This document shows, in pieces, positions 24,074 through 34,716 of a stretch of 64,000 bases of DNA. A program made the position numbers and the translations under genes. The stretch is taken from assembly GCA_012064385.1 (NCBI GenBank), contig QRDG01000065.1, forward strand, positions 263,908 through 327,907, read 5' to 3'. Position 1 is the first letter of the stretch; every line of letters starts with the position of its first letter. The stretch comes from Puccinellia tenuiflora (taxonomy: Eukaryota; Streptophyta; Magnoliopsida; Poales; Poaceae). The notes beneath the pieces were generated by a model. That model was given only the letters and a program-made list of their open reading frames with translations. It was not told the origin of the DNA and did no database searches.

Positions 24074-26122
24074 ATATTATATTGCAATAAAGCATACATA
24101 GCTATATACAGTTGGACTTTTGACCAGCCAAACTATATCAGCGGCTCATGGTCAATGCATATATATGCAAATTTGGTGGAAAACGAGCAACATGTTGTGA
24201 AAATGTTTATCCAAACAGCTAACAATAGAATAATCGCCCATAAAACTACAATAACTGCAAGTAAAGCAATAAATAACAGTATAAGATTTAGTGATGGCAA
24301 TCATTAGTTCACTGGGTATTACAATGATCAAAATAAGAAGCAAAGTAAAGTGGCATAACTTTAGTTCAAAAAAAAAGTGGCATAACTATAAGTCTAAAAT
24401 GGTCAGGTATGCTATCATATCAATTACTTGCGTAGACAGGACCAATCTGCAATGACTTGATTGACCCTTAACAACATGATTTTTTAATAGTCAAAGTAGT
24501 AACAAGTAAACACAAATCTATCCCCAAAGCGAAGTGAAGTGAAGTAGTTCAGTTGCTTCTACTTAGCACGAAGCATTCCCATCTGTGAGCAGGCACGAGC
24601 ATATGGACACAAATAGGTAATAGGGGGAGACTCCTAGCTAGAGGAAGAAAAGCACACACTACCAGAAGGATCAAGAAGGCAAGCGAAAAAGCAAATCCAC
24701 TAGAGATGGATACGTAAAACATCAAAGAAGAAGAGGGCACCAAGAGAGGGCGTGTGGGTGAAAGCATGAGGAAGAGACGGATAGCTACTGAGGAAGGGAC
24801 AATGAAACAGGGCTTGGCGAAAAGATGCAAGAAGCAGCCTGCCATCAAAGAAGAAGAGGTGCCCAAGTGGGCAACATAAATACATTATTTGAAGGAAAGA
24901 GTTGTAGAGAAATTTTAGTAAAGAGGATAGCAGTACATTATTTGAAGGAACAGATGTGATACCTCAAAATAGATGCAGAAGATAAACTTACCTGCTCAAC
25001 CAGTACATCACACGATAGCATATCTAATGGGACAATCCTCTTAAGCACTGTGCGGAAGATCAGTTGCATCATGTCCGCCACCATTGCATGTTTCTGCAAG
25101 CATAAGAAGTCAAATAACCAATGACATTCCAACAAAAGCAGAACTCATAGCTTTAGTTCGAAAAAACACCTACCTTCAAATTTGAAGAATATGTTGCAAA
25201 CAGTACATACTGATGAATATCGTTAAAATGAAGAACATGCACACTCAGTCTTATTAGCAGGTCAGAAGAGGCAAGTTATCCATTATTAAGCTTGTGCAAT
25301 GCCATATCAGAAAAAAAAATCACACTAACAATCCTAGAAAAAAGTGATCATGATTTTCCGGATTAGGTTATCTTATTTTTAGCATTAAAATGAAAGGAAG
25401 TCTATTTATAGTTTTCCCAGCAAATGGACTTCGCCGCTCATGAAAAAATATCTTAAATGTGATAGAATGACCAACGATTCGTCAATTTCAAACAAATTAA
25501 TCATTACTAATTTAAGATTACTAGCAAGATAAGCAGAGCTAATCATACTGAATGAAAGAATATAGAACTAGCTCTAAGCTTCCAAATGTACCTACTGATT
25601 CAAAGGATTTTCATAGGGATATCGAAATATTCGACAAGACAATAATAATTGACCGTCAGGACTTGCACAATTTTTATATAAGCTGCTGAACAGAGAATAA
25701 ACGATTTGATTCTTAATAGTAGAAGCTATGATAGCAACCAGCAGCAGACCATGATCAGTACTAGCAATAACAATGTGTCATGATCTAAAATATATCATGC
25801 ACAAAACTCATAACAAACTCCAGCTCAGCACTAGGTGAGCTATGTACTAGTAATAATTTCAACAGTTACAAGACTGGGTTTGAGATGTGGCCTTCGGCTA
25901 TGCCACAAAATAACAGATATTTTTAAAAGAAAGTCTGAAGCAAGGTAGCAGGATAGTGCCAAATCAACATGTTTGTGTGCATATTGAGCAACTCGACAAA
26001 TGCACGTTCATGGTACTTAACATGTCAAATCTCATAACATAAACTACGTTATGTTTTCCATATTAAGTTATCTCTGTTCTAGCAGAAAAATGAACTTTGC
26101 AAGCTCCATATGTGAATATAAA
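24074..26122. other. Intergenic, nothing recognisable
   Basis: About 2 kb of AT-rich DNA downstream of the F-box gene. Short open frames only. AAAGTGGCATAACT is repeated at 24,346 and 24,374. No gene or repeat end was identified. Confidence 0.5.
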
Positions 26123-26124
26123 TA

Positions 26125-26235
26125 CTCCCTCCGATCCATAACTCCCTCCGATCCATAAAAAGTGTCGTCCACTTAGTACAAAGTTTGTACTAACTTAGTA
26201 CAAAGTGAATGACATTTTTTATGGATCGGAGGGAG
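26125..26235. mobile_element. Stowaway-type MITE with a duplicated left end (111 bp)
   Basis: Same family as 19,586-19,679, flanked by TA (26,123-24 and 26,236-37). The left end CTCCCTCCGATCCATAA occurs twice in a row (26,125-26,141 and from 26,142); the right end once, as GGATCGGAGGGAG. It lies 32 bp beyond the F-box stop codon, so probably inside that gene's 3' untranslated region. Confidence 0.9.
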
Positions 26236-26267
26236 TAGCACATATTGCTTGCATTATGACTAATTAT

Positions 26268-27497
26268 TCACAAGCCACAACCAACAAAGTAAGCAAACAT
26301 AGAGAAGCTGTAACGAAGATGCAAGACAACAGACAAGATGCAAGGGCTAGTACCATTCATACGGGGAAGGTAGAAGCTCATGTAAGGTAGGACACTAAAG
26401 TATTCTCCGGGCTTATCAACCTTCTTAACCTGCCCAGAATTGAGCTTGACCGTGAATAAGCCAGCACCTGAGCTAACGAAGATGGCACCCACACCCTCTG
26501 CAAAGCCGACCACGAATGGTTCCTCATCAGGATTGGCAACAGGTATTGTTTTCTGCAGCTCGATGACCCTGTATTGTACCCATTCTGCAGCTTCTTCTTC
26601 TGTGTCAACCTTCCTTGACCATGTATAAAGGCTGGAACCCTGAATGCAGGCAAAGCCCAGTGAAGTGTTGTTCTCCATCGCCGTGAGGGCAATGCCATAC
26701 ACGTCCGGTTCCGGCGAGTCAATCATGGATAAGCGATTCTTGCCCAAGTCATACTTGACGATTGCATTGCCCAGGCGAACTGTGAAATAGACTGCATCTC
26801 CGACAAGTGCGCCTCTCCTAGGCTCGAGATAGGGTGTGTAGAAGCCTGAAAAGGGTCCACTTCCACGTCCCTCTCGCACGTGCTGGGCATAGCATTCACA
26901 GGTGTTGTCAAGGCGGACTGGCACGCTCCACGCACCCGTCTCTGATGAGTACACACTCGCAAGTATGATGTCCTTGTGGTGATGGGTGGCCGCGAAGACG
27001 ACGCGGAAGGGCCCGCCGTGGCAGTCGAGGTGGTCGCAGCCGTCGGTGGCGCAGAGCACCGCGGCGGAGTAGATGAGCCAATCCATGGCCTTCGGCTCGC
27101 GTGGCAGGTGGTGTCGTTCGCCGGTGACGGGGTCCCAGACGAGGAAGCCCCCCTTGCCGTGCAGCATGTGGATGAGGACGCGGCCGTGGCGGCAGTCGAG
27201 GGGGCGCGTGCGGCGGCCGTCGGAGCCCGGGTGCGGGAACTCTGGAATCGAGGTGGTGGAGGCGAAGCGGGCGGGCGGGTCCCCTTGGATGACCATGAGG
27301 CGGTGGAGGAAGCCGAGGAGGGGAGGGGCGCCGTGGAAGTCGCGGTAGCGGCGGCGGAAGCCGGGGTCGCAGATGATGCGGAGCCATGGCTTGCAGACGA
27401 GGGCGGCGCGGAAGAGGTGCTCGGGCTCGTCCGGCGGGAGGCGGAGGAGGATCTCGGCGGTGAGGTCGTCGATCAGCGGGGGTGGCGGCGGCGCCAT
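26268..27497 (-). CDS. F-box protein (substrate receptor of an SCF ubiquitin ligase)
   Basis: A 409-aa protein from the ATG at 27,497 (MAPPPPPLIDDLTAEILLRL). An earlier in-frame ATG at 27,665 adds an unlikely leader, and grass F-box proteins usually start just before the F-box. Residues 9-50 are the F-box: LPPDEPEHLFRAALVCKPWL and a CDPGFRRRY end, which bind Skp1. The rest matches the large grass F-box class with a beta-propeller-like associated region (LVWDPVTGERHHL near 127, SSETGAWSVPVRL near 180, and repeated strand-like blocks). Target unknown. There are no stops or shifts in the frame; strong GC bias at the N-terminal half is normal for grasses. The last 20-30 residues could belong to a retained intron. 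Confidence 0.85.
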   Translation of the reverse strand: MAPPPPPLIDDLTAEILLRLPPDEPEHLFRAALVCKPWLRIICDPGFRRRYRDFHGAPPLLGFLHRLMVIQGDPPARFASTTSIPEFPHPGSDGRRTRPLDCRHGRVLIHMLHGKGGFLVWDPVTGERHHLPREPKAMDWLIYSAAVLCATDGCDHLDCHGGPFRVVFAATHHHKDIILASVYSSETGAWSVPVRLDNTCECYAQHVREGRGSGPFSGFYTPYLEPRRGALVGDAVYFTVRLGNAIVKYDLGKNRLSMIDSPEPDVYGIALTAMENNTSLGFACIQGSSLYTWSRKVDTEEEAAEWVQYRVIELQKTIPVANPDEEPFVVGFAEGVGAIFVSSGAGLFTVKLNSGQVKKVDKPGEYFSVLPYMSFYLPRMNGTSPCILSVVLHLRYSFSMFAYFVGCGL

Positions 27498-28087
27498 GGT
27501 GCGGTGCGGGCGTGGTTCGGGTGGGGAAGAGTGGGTTCGACCCAGAGCCGTGCTTGCGGGATGCCCAAAATGACGCTCGTGAGGCGAGCGTACTGTCCGA
27601 GTGAGATTTAAAGCCCACGAGTTTTTCTTCAGCCCATGATAGCTGAAGAGAAAGCCCTTGAACATAACCGTCTACATCTACTAATCTATCTACTATCTAC
27701 TATATTATCTATCTCTACTACTAATAAAAGAGCAAACATTATCTTTCCTAAAGCCACACAACCAGATGTACACGGATTGACTCAAACCACACGACTGACC
27801 TGGTTGACTAAAATTAACCATCCAGATTAATCACCCCAAAAAAATGTGTGCACGTACCAATTAAACCAGGCAGACGATGCTCTGCCGGCGAGCAAAAACG
27901 CGAACTAATCGCACGCGCCTGCTGCCCATCATCGCAATCGTCGCTGGAATAAAAAGGAAAGAAAAAAAGATCCCCAAACAAATCGCACGCGCGCGTCCAG
28001 GAACCCCGCGCCGCCCCCATCGTCCTCCCCGCAACTCCAGTGCCTCACCTAGCGCTCCGCCGCCGCCGCAACCCCCTATCCCTGTGA

Positions 28088-28948
28088 TGGAAGCGCGGCC
28101 ACCTCTCGCCCCGCCGCCGGCAGCGCGGCTTTCCCGCCCCTCCACCTGACGCGGTCGGCGGTGCGTTACCTTCGGTGATGCTGCGACGGCGCGGCTGGAG
28201 ACGGTGGCGAAATGTCAGCGTTGCAGGCGGTGCGCCGGATCGTGTCCAGCTGCGCTGAGTCGGGCTTCGTGCCAGTGGCTGTCGTGTACGCCAACGCGGT
28301 CATCTCCGGCGGTGCCGCACTCGCCTCCACCGCCGGGCGCCTGGTCACGCTGCTGGGGATTGCGACGAGGCCGCGCGCCGGCGTCTCGCGCTCCTACCGA
28401 CTCCAGTCGAGATCCTCTAGCCCGCCCCAAGTTCGTCAAGAAAGGTGTGCATCATTTTGCTATGCTGTTCGTGGATTAATCTGTCCAAGTGTTGGTCGGC
28501 TTGTTTACCTGGTGTTTGAAATCTGAAATTACAACTCCAGTAGCAGCAACGGTCACAATTATCACAACTTGTTTGATTCTGTTTGGTGTTATTTCATTAG
28601 GATATACATGTGGAACAATAAGGGGTTTAAAATAATGGTGAAATATCAAGCTGGCTATAGATCTTTGGGGCAAAGATGTAGCACTGACCTCCGTGACGTT
28701 ATCATTGTTTGTTTTTTCCTGCTACAGTATGGTGACATTTGGTAGCCTTTTATAGGATAGATTCAGACTTTAACTGCCAAATTTTATCTGATCTAAGAAT
28801 CCCATATTGATAGCAGACATTAACTTGTATATCATCACCGCGTGCAGTTGTCAAATTCGCCAGGGAAACAGGAGATCTCCAAACACTGTCAGATGTTGAT
28901 ATGAAGATTATTGCTCTAGCTTACATGCTGGAGGCTAAGGTCCATGGT
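28088..28948 (+). pseudogene. Captured NOB1-like (20S pre-rRNA D-site endonuclease) gene fragment
   Basis: NOB1 is a PIN-domain nuclease that finishes 18S rRNA. A possible start (MEARPPLAPPP) is at 28,088. At 28,212-28,444 the frame gives SCAESG, VYANAVISGG, ALASTAGRLVT, then shifts, with DEAARRRLALLPTPVEIL in another frame and KFVKK at the exon end (donor GTGTGC at 28,445). After an intron ending GTGCAG, the next exon (28,848-28,947) gives VVKFARETGDLQTLSDVDM and IALAYMLEAKVHG, in correct splice phase. The expected catalytic Asp of VDANAV is Tyr (TAC, 28,287-28,289). The C-terminal zinc ribbon is absent. It is a dead capture. Confidence 0.75.
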
Positions 28949-29803
28949 TAAATCCTCTCAGCGACGTTACCAACACAAAGAAATATGGTAATTTCATTTA
29001 CACGACTCAACCTATATTGAATGACCTGTTGATAATGATAGCTATAAGAAATACATCTTGTGTGCTTGGTACAGCATGCGGGGCTGCAAACCTTCTGAGT
29101 AATGATGTTCAGATTCCAACAAATTAGAGGGATCTCAACAGGTACAGCAGACCAAACAAAAAAATACTAAGCTCACATATTTTTTGAGGAACTTATAGTT
29201 ATTATTAAATTTTCATTAAGAAGTGTACCATGGCTTTTTTTAATAACACCATTGTTCTGCCATATGAAAAGATCTCCATTGAGAGAATTAATTATTTTGC
29301 TTTGATGCAGTATTTTTCAACATTGAAGCCAAAATACAGTTCAAAAGAAACATACCAATCATCAAGAGCTAGATAAAAGACACATGCCATATATAGATGC
29401 TTCTTAAAGGTGCAAGTATGGAACCACTGGTTCATGCTCTCAACAGTTTGTATTGACGCTTCCTAGAGTTTGTATTTTCAGACCTCACTCACTTCATGCC
29501 AAGGCTTAATAAGTCTCTTTGTGTTATCTCTGCCGAGACAAGTACCACTTATATTTCACAATTTCTATAATCTTTAAGTAGAGTGTGATAGGGAAATCGA
29601 TTTAGCTCACTGTTATTCCCTGCCACTTTCCTTGCCGATGCTATTGCTCATGTTATTTTATTAATGGGAACATGAGAAACATATCAATGTATTGACTCTT
29701 GGTCCTGGTAATGGTACCAGCGGTTTGTCAATCTGAGCTTGCAACTATATATATATATATATATATTGAGCCTTTCCCTAAAGGAAAATGTACATGCAGA
29801 CGA

Positions 29804-30075
29804 AGCATTCAACCATATTAGATGCAGCTAAAAAAATCAAGTGCAGCTCAGGAAACGCCACCAGGGAAACATGGGCTGGTATAAAAAATAGAATACAAGA
29901 TCTGGTCAGGAGTATTATTATAGGATACACACAAAGCATTTTCCTCTTCGACGGTATTGGATGCAGCAAAAAGTCAAATGCTGTTCAGGACAGGGATTGA
30001 CGCCACGAGGGAGCATGGCTGGGTATAGAAAATATAATGAGTTTTGGTCGAGACTCAAAAGTATCGTTATAGAGC
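29804..30075 (+). repeat. Diverged tandem duplication (about 135-bp unit) inside the Helitron
   Basis: Units 29,804-29,935 and 29,936-30,075 share AAGCATT, ATT(A/G)GATGCAGC, TCAGGA, ACGCCAC and TCGTTATA-like blocks in the same order. An (AT)n run at about 29,744-29,765 precedes them. No coding assignment. Confidence 0.5.
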
Positions 30076-31678
30076 ACAAGTTAAATATTTTATGAAGTAT
30101 ATTATTAGTGGAGAAAATTTTCTACCATGTTGGTACTGAATTTTTATTGATTTCTCAATATACCTGATATCAACCTCATCATGTAGCACTACTTTCCACT
30201 AATTTGCAGATATAGATTTTTTATGATCTAATTATTTTTCAAGCCAAAAGATTTAAACTAACCTAAACTCATTATTACTTCAATTCTAGAAGACTCACAT
30301 TTTTATTTTCTTTTCAGGTTGTAAGTGAGAGGAATTTTTGTTTGGAACCTTGCAAAAGAAATATATTCCTCAAAGTTGCAAAAGAAAGTTGTAACATCAA
30401 TCCTCACCTTGTAGTCGCAAGGGAGATATAGAGATATATAGATGTTTTTTAATAGCTTCTGATTGTAATGTTTGGTCCACATTTTTGTAGGACATTTGAG
30501 TGAACATAATTCACTGCATTTCTCCAGCTATAAAAGGGTTATATTAGTGGTGATGGGTTACTCAGCCAACGGAATGCTATTCTTCCTAAGGACGTTGTAA
30601 AGATGGAGCTTCAAATCCGGAAGCAGTTATCTCAATGCAAGTTTGTATCTCATCGCATTTTTTTATTTTTTTGTGATGACATCATATACGTCTTGCCCCG
30701 TACAACTTACTAATTGAAATTATAATACTTATGGAGAATGATTGTCATATGGATTTATTTCCATGCCGCATCGGCTATTTGGATTTCAGCCCTAAGCCGG
30801 AAAACCACTGGCTGGCGCAGTCCAACACAACATGAAATTCAGAAGTTGTTGTTTGTAGTCCTCCTGCGGCTATGAGCCAAACTTTATCTCTGCTATTGAT
30901 GAATCAACGCAACAATTTGTTCTGGCTGGATGCCAACTGAACCTGGCTTTGGTGGCAGTGCCCAGTACCTACAGATATTCCATCCTTCTAAATACATGAA
31001 CTGTATCATATATGGCTTCCCCTTTTCCCTCTTGGTATTTAGCTGGCTTAGCTATCTATTCGCTGGAATTGGTTGTCGATGGGCGAGTACCTCGCCAGTT
31101 TAGATGAATGACAGGCTTTCGGATATCAGGAAGGAGCCTGGGATCAAATCCATATTAAAACAGGTAGTAACTGCGGTAATATTCTTTTCATAGGTTTGGT
31201 GTTATGAATTTGTTTTGAAAATACATATGGTTCCATGTCAGATCACCATTTGTTTTCGTACTAGCCATTCGTTCTAAGCAAAATATCAGTATTCTTAATT
31301 CTTTATGCTATTTGCAGACTTGCTCCACTCTGATCTTGGCAGGGGAGCTTTGCTCATGGTTCAGTTTTAAATAAGGTGTCTCTTTAGAAATGGCATACAT
31401 GGATTAGATCTTGAACTTTGCGATTGAATTTAGGTACTAAAACATGGTGTGAGTCGCAAATCCGTTTAGACTCATAATCCTTTCAGATGTATTTTTATGT
31501 ATTTTATTCACTTTGAATAGATGATATCTGAAAGTAAAATTTGAAGTTACTCTACAAAGTCATAACCATAGTTGCGGCCGAAGGAACAAAGTTTGAGGAT
31601 GAAGAGGCACCAAAATGTGTTTATCTGAACAGGACATTGTTTATTAGATTCTACACAAACTATTGTCGTAAGAAGGAG

Positions 31679-31693
31679 ACGTGCGTTGCACGT
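31679..31693 (+). other. Helitron 3' terminal hairpin
   Basis: ACGTGC, loop GTT, GCACGT: a 6-bp perfect stem 13 bp before the CTAG terminus. Such hairpins signal termination of rolling-circle transfer. Confidence 0.85.
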
Positions 31694-31706
31694 GCACATT
31701 AACTAG

Positions 31707-32117
31707 TATGAAAGACGAACGAAATGGCGTACAGTAACTCGATCCCGGCCGTCCGCCGGCGATCCGACGGCCGAGGGACGCATCCGTGACGGTTTTGCAA
31801 AAACACCCCTCGCTGATCGACAAATCAAACCCGCAATCCACATGTCAACACTGCGAGGGACCTATTCGTGATTACGGAAAAATCGGATGTCTTATCTGCA
31901 AAATGGCCCGCAGAAATCCCCTCCCCCTTCTCTCTCACGCTCTCTCTCTCTCCCGTGCGGCACCGTCGCCGCCGTCGCCGCCGCCTCGCGCCGTCGCTCC
32001 GCTCCTCCCCGTTCGAATCAACCATGCGAGGAGTTCCGCCGTCTTCCCCTCTCCATCCTCGCCGGAAATCGGCTGCTGGTCCGCCGCGAGGGCGCCGGAA
32101 TCGCCGTTGCCGCACTC
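31707..32117 (+). promoter_or_regulatory. Probable promoter/5' leader of an MRS2-type gene
   Basis: Sequence directly after the Helitron shows a GC-rich leader with a CT-rich run (CTCTCTCACGCTCTCTCTCT, about 31,931) as in grass 5' leaders, running into the MRS2-like coding piece. No TATA box is certain. Confidence 0.35.
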
Positions 32118-32363
32118 CGCGTCGCGCGCAGCTGGATCCGCGTCGATGCCGCCACGGGCTCCGTGCAGACGATCGAGGTCGACAAGGCCACCATGATGCG
32201 CCGCTGCGAGCTCCCCGCTCGCGACCTCCGCCTCCACGACCCGCTCTTCGTCTACCCGTCCACGATCCTCGGCAGGGAGCGCGCCATCGTCGTCAACCTC
32301 GAGCAGATCCGGTGCGTCATCACCGCCGACGAGGTGCTCCTCCTCAACTCGGTCGACAGCTAC
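32118..32363 (+). pseudogene. MRS2/CorA-type magnesium transporter N-terminal fragment
   Basis: In the frame with AGC at 32,130 the protein reads SWIRVDAATGS, VDKATMMRRCELPARDLRL, DPLFVYPSTILGRERAIVVN and LEQIRCVITADEVLLLNSVD. This is the distinctive N-terminal part of plant MRS2 transporters, which carry Mg2+ across membranes. Only about 80 residues remain. The coiled-coil middle and the two membrane helices with the GMN motif are absent. At 32,361 (DSY) similarity ends and an unrelated coding piece begins. The same frame is open back to 31,887. Confidence 0.75.
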
Positions 32364-32379
32364 TCGCCGCCTCCTCCGC

Positions 32380-32690
32380 CCCTTCCTCCCCCCTTACCTC
32401 CACGGCTGGTCCTTCCCCTTCGACGCGCCGGAGACCTTCCACCCCAAGGTACCTGCTCTCCCGTCGTGCGCCCACCCCCCTTCCTACCGGCCGCCTCGCC
32501 GGTCGTCTGATGATTCTCTTGCCCTTAGGTGTGCATCCAGACAAGGATCTCCGCGGGGCTGGACTAGATCCTACCATGGCTCTTCTACCACAAGGTCGTC
32601 AGCATCGCTCACTTACTGATCTTCGTCGAGGGAAAGGGCGCCGAGCCCAGCGTCGCCGGGGTCCTCGAGTCCATTCCCGTGCGATTCCCC
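32380..32690 (+). pseudogene. Glycosyltransferase-like gene fragment fused behind the MRS2 piece
   Basis: In a different frame from MRS2, exon 1 ends LHGWSFPFDAPETFHPK at 32,448. An 80-bp intron has clean GT (32,449) and AG (32,528) ends. Exon 2 reads VCIQTRISAGLD, a stop, then ILPWLFYHKVVSIAHLLIFV and EGKGAEPSVAGVLESIP. The block LPWLFYHK...FVEGK resembles plant glycosyltransferase-like (GT92/DUF23-type) proteins, from memory. An in-frame TAG and lack of the rest make it non-functional. The product name is tentative; the exon-intron-exon structure is clear. Confidence 0.45.
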
Positions 32691-32732
32691 ACCTCAGATT
32701 TCTTGGAAAATCTATTGCCAATTGTTCGCTTC

Positions 32733-33240
32733 AGTTTTGACTGTCTTTCTGTCAGTTCTCTCGCCGACACGCTCGCCAGCCCGCCGCCGCCGTCGCGCTC
32801 GCAATGCCCGCCGCCTCCTCCGCCTCCGCGTCCCGCACGCACGCCACCGCTGCCGCCGCCGCCCCGCAACGTTGCCGTCCCCCGCCCCGCAAGGATGCAG
32901 CCCCGCCTGCACGCCCGTCTGTCCTGGCCGTGCGGGCGTGCGGCGCTCTGCCAGGCCGCCGCTGCCGCCTCTCGCACGCCCTGCCCGCACACCGATGCAC
33001 TGCCAGGCTGCCGACCTGCCCGCACACTGACGCACTGCCAGGCCGCCGCCGACCTTCCCACACACCGCCTCGCTGCCAGACTGCCGTCGCCCTGCCCGCA
33101 AGACGCCCGTCGCCAAGAACGCTGCCACTGACGCCGCCCTGCACGACGCGAGGTGACCTCGCCTCCGCTGCACCTGCCGTCCTTGCACACGGATTCGTGA
33201 TCGGAAATATCGAGGTATCTATATTACACCTGAATTGATT
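32733..33240. other. GC-rich low-complexity segment
   Basis: Repeats of GCCGCC, CCCGCAC and CACTGCCAGGC give open frames on both strands from composition only. The phrase (C)CGCACACYGAYGCACTGCCAGGC recurs at about 32,980-33,045. It is similar in kind to 13,886-14,480. No gene recognised. Confidence 0.45.
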
Positions 33241-34335
33241 CATTGTTTTGCATAAATAAGAAAACCGACAGTTATTCCAATGACCAATAAACATACAAAA
33301 GCTGATGTTGACCCGCTTCATCTTCCCGATCAGTGCAATGTCAGCAATATTCGGTACCAGCTTTGGATTAGCCTGCTTAAGTGTCCATGTTCTTTGATTG
33401 CTGATGGAGTTGACTATATTATTGGATTGCAGATGAACCAAGTAAATAATGTAATCTATTGTTACAGATTATTTTAAAAAAAAAATATCAATTATGTATC
33501 AAACATAATATTAGGGAGACAAGCAATTGAACCTCAGTTTTGACATCAATAAGGTTCGCTAGGTTTTATGTAGCACAACACCCCCTGTATTCGTGCATTC
33601 TTCCCTTTCAAAATCAACTTTGTGCCATTTGCCTATAAGAGAAATGTCACTTTATTTTTTGTACAATGAAGGAAAGGGGAGGCAACAAAACAATATTCTG
33701 CAGTTATATGAGTTTGTCATATTCCGATATATATTTTTACAGATGATGATATATTTACCCTTGGTGTTCAGAGGATTTGGGTTGACAACTGATATTTCAG
33801 CATGTTGCAGTACACCATCGAACCTGCATTCCGTCATTCCTTCGTATCATCCTATGGTTCATTTAGTTCGCTACTGAAACATGCTTTACTTTGATCATCT
33901 ATTACTGAATATAATATCTTGGCGTACACTGATTTTTTTTATTCATACTAATTTTTAGTTGCAACCGACTTTTCTTACGCTTGGATCAGGTATGTTTCCA
34001 GACACCAGGGGCGGTGCCCGTACCATTACACAAAGTCTCAGTCTTCCGGTACGGTGGGAGGTTCAGCCAGTCTTCGTTTCTCCGAGTCGTCTCTCATTCA
34101 CGTGAGGGCCTTCAGTTTATGTTCCACCATATCAATCACTTGATTTTTTAAGAGTGGAGGGAAGACGAATAGACATCAGAATTGCGTTGAGATTTGCACT
34201 AATTCGTGCTATGTGTTCACTTCATGGTTTTTATTTCTACAAAGTTCAGTGCTTCATGTTTACAGGAGCCACGGGAGCATATGCAATATCGCTCAATAGT
34301 TGAAAGGTAAAATATGACCCAAAGCTGATACAATC
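33241..34335 (+). other. Probable intron/exon remnants of an unrecognised gene
   Basis: AT-rich stretches alternate with short exon-like pieces bounded by splice-like sites. One lies after TTTCCAG at about 33,999 and reads TPGAVPVPLHKVSVFRYGGR; another follows TTTACAG near 34,265 and ends before GTAAAA near 34,308. They may continue the chimeric unit upstream. No family recognised. The Copia element interrupts this segment at 34,336. Confidence 0.3.
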
Positions 34336-34626
34336 TGTAAGAGTAATCCTTGCTTAGGAGTTACCAATAGGTGCTAGAATGTTCTACTAGAATGTTCTAG
34401 ACTAAGCCTTAGGCTGTAAGATAGAGTAGCAGTCTGTTTGTACATCCTGGTTAGTAGTAGAAGGTTGTAGAAGGCTGTAGACACCTAGCTATAGAAAGCT
34501 GTATGTAGAAAACTCTAGAACAGGTCCAAACCGACCTGCCACTCCTATATATACCACTATGTACTCCAAGCTGAAGAAGCTTTTGCAGCAATAGAGAACA
34601 CCTTCCCACATAGCCTAACTCTAACA
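34336..34626 (+). repeat. 5' LTR of the Copia element
   Basis: Starts TGTAAGAGTAATCC, ends TAACTCTAACA. It contains TATATATACC at about 34,547, a likely TATA region of the element's promoter. Reads identical to 39,168-39,458. Confidence 0.95.
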
Positions 34627-34628
34627 TT

Positions 34629-34640
34629 TGGTATCAGAGC
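34629..34640 (+). other. Primer-binding site, initiator tRNA-Met type
   Basis: TGGTATCAGAGC, complementary to the 3' end of plant initiator tRNA-Met, the standard primer of plant Copia elements, 2 bp after the LTR. Confidence 0.9.
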
Positions 34641-34716
34641 CTGGTTAGGAGAGACCCAGGTTAGGAGAGAGCCAAGTTAGGAGAGGAACAGCCAAGCTAG
34701 GAGAGGATCCTGAGAG

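Larger units (their letters stand above)
27712..31706 (+). mobile_element. Helitron, 3995 bp, with captured gene pieces
   Basis: The 5' end TCTCTACTACTAATAAAAGA follows an A, and the 3' end ...ATTAACTAG precedes a T, so the insertion lies between A and T as Helitrons require. A 15-base hairpin (31,679-31,693) lies 13 bp before the CTAG end. There are no target duplications or inverted repeats. No Rep/helicase gene is present, so it is non-autonomous. It carries parts of a NOB1-like gene (28.1-28.9 kb) and other unrecognised pieces, for example a frame with ILPKDVVKMELQIRKQLSQC near 30,590. Confidence 0.85.

Noticed and set aside
26908..27618. Other frames over the F-box gene (Arg/Pro-rich minus frame and a plus-strand 211-codon frame)
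   Set aside because: They are shadows of the GC-rich F-box coding region; only the F-box frame shows domain structure and no low-complexity bias.
32733..33190. Opposing 150-190-codon frames
   Set aside because: Caused by GCC/CGC repeats; no family resemblance and both strands are equally open.
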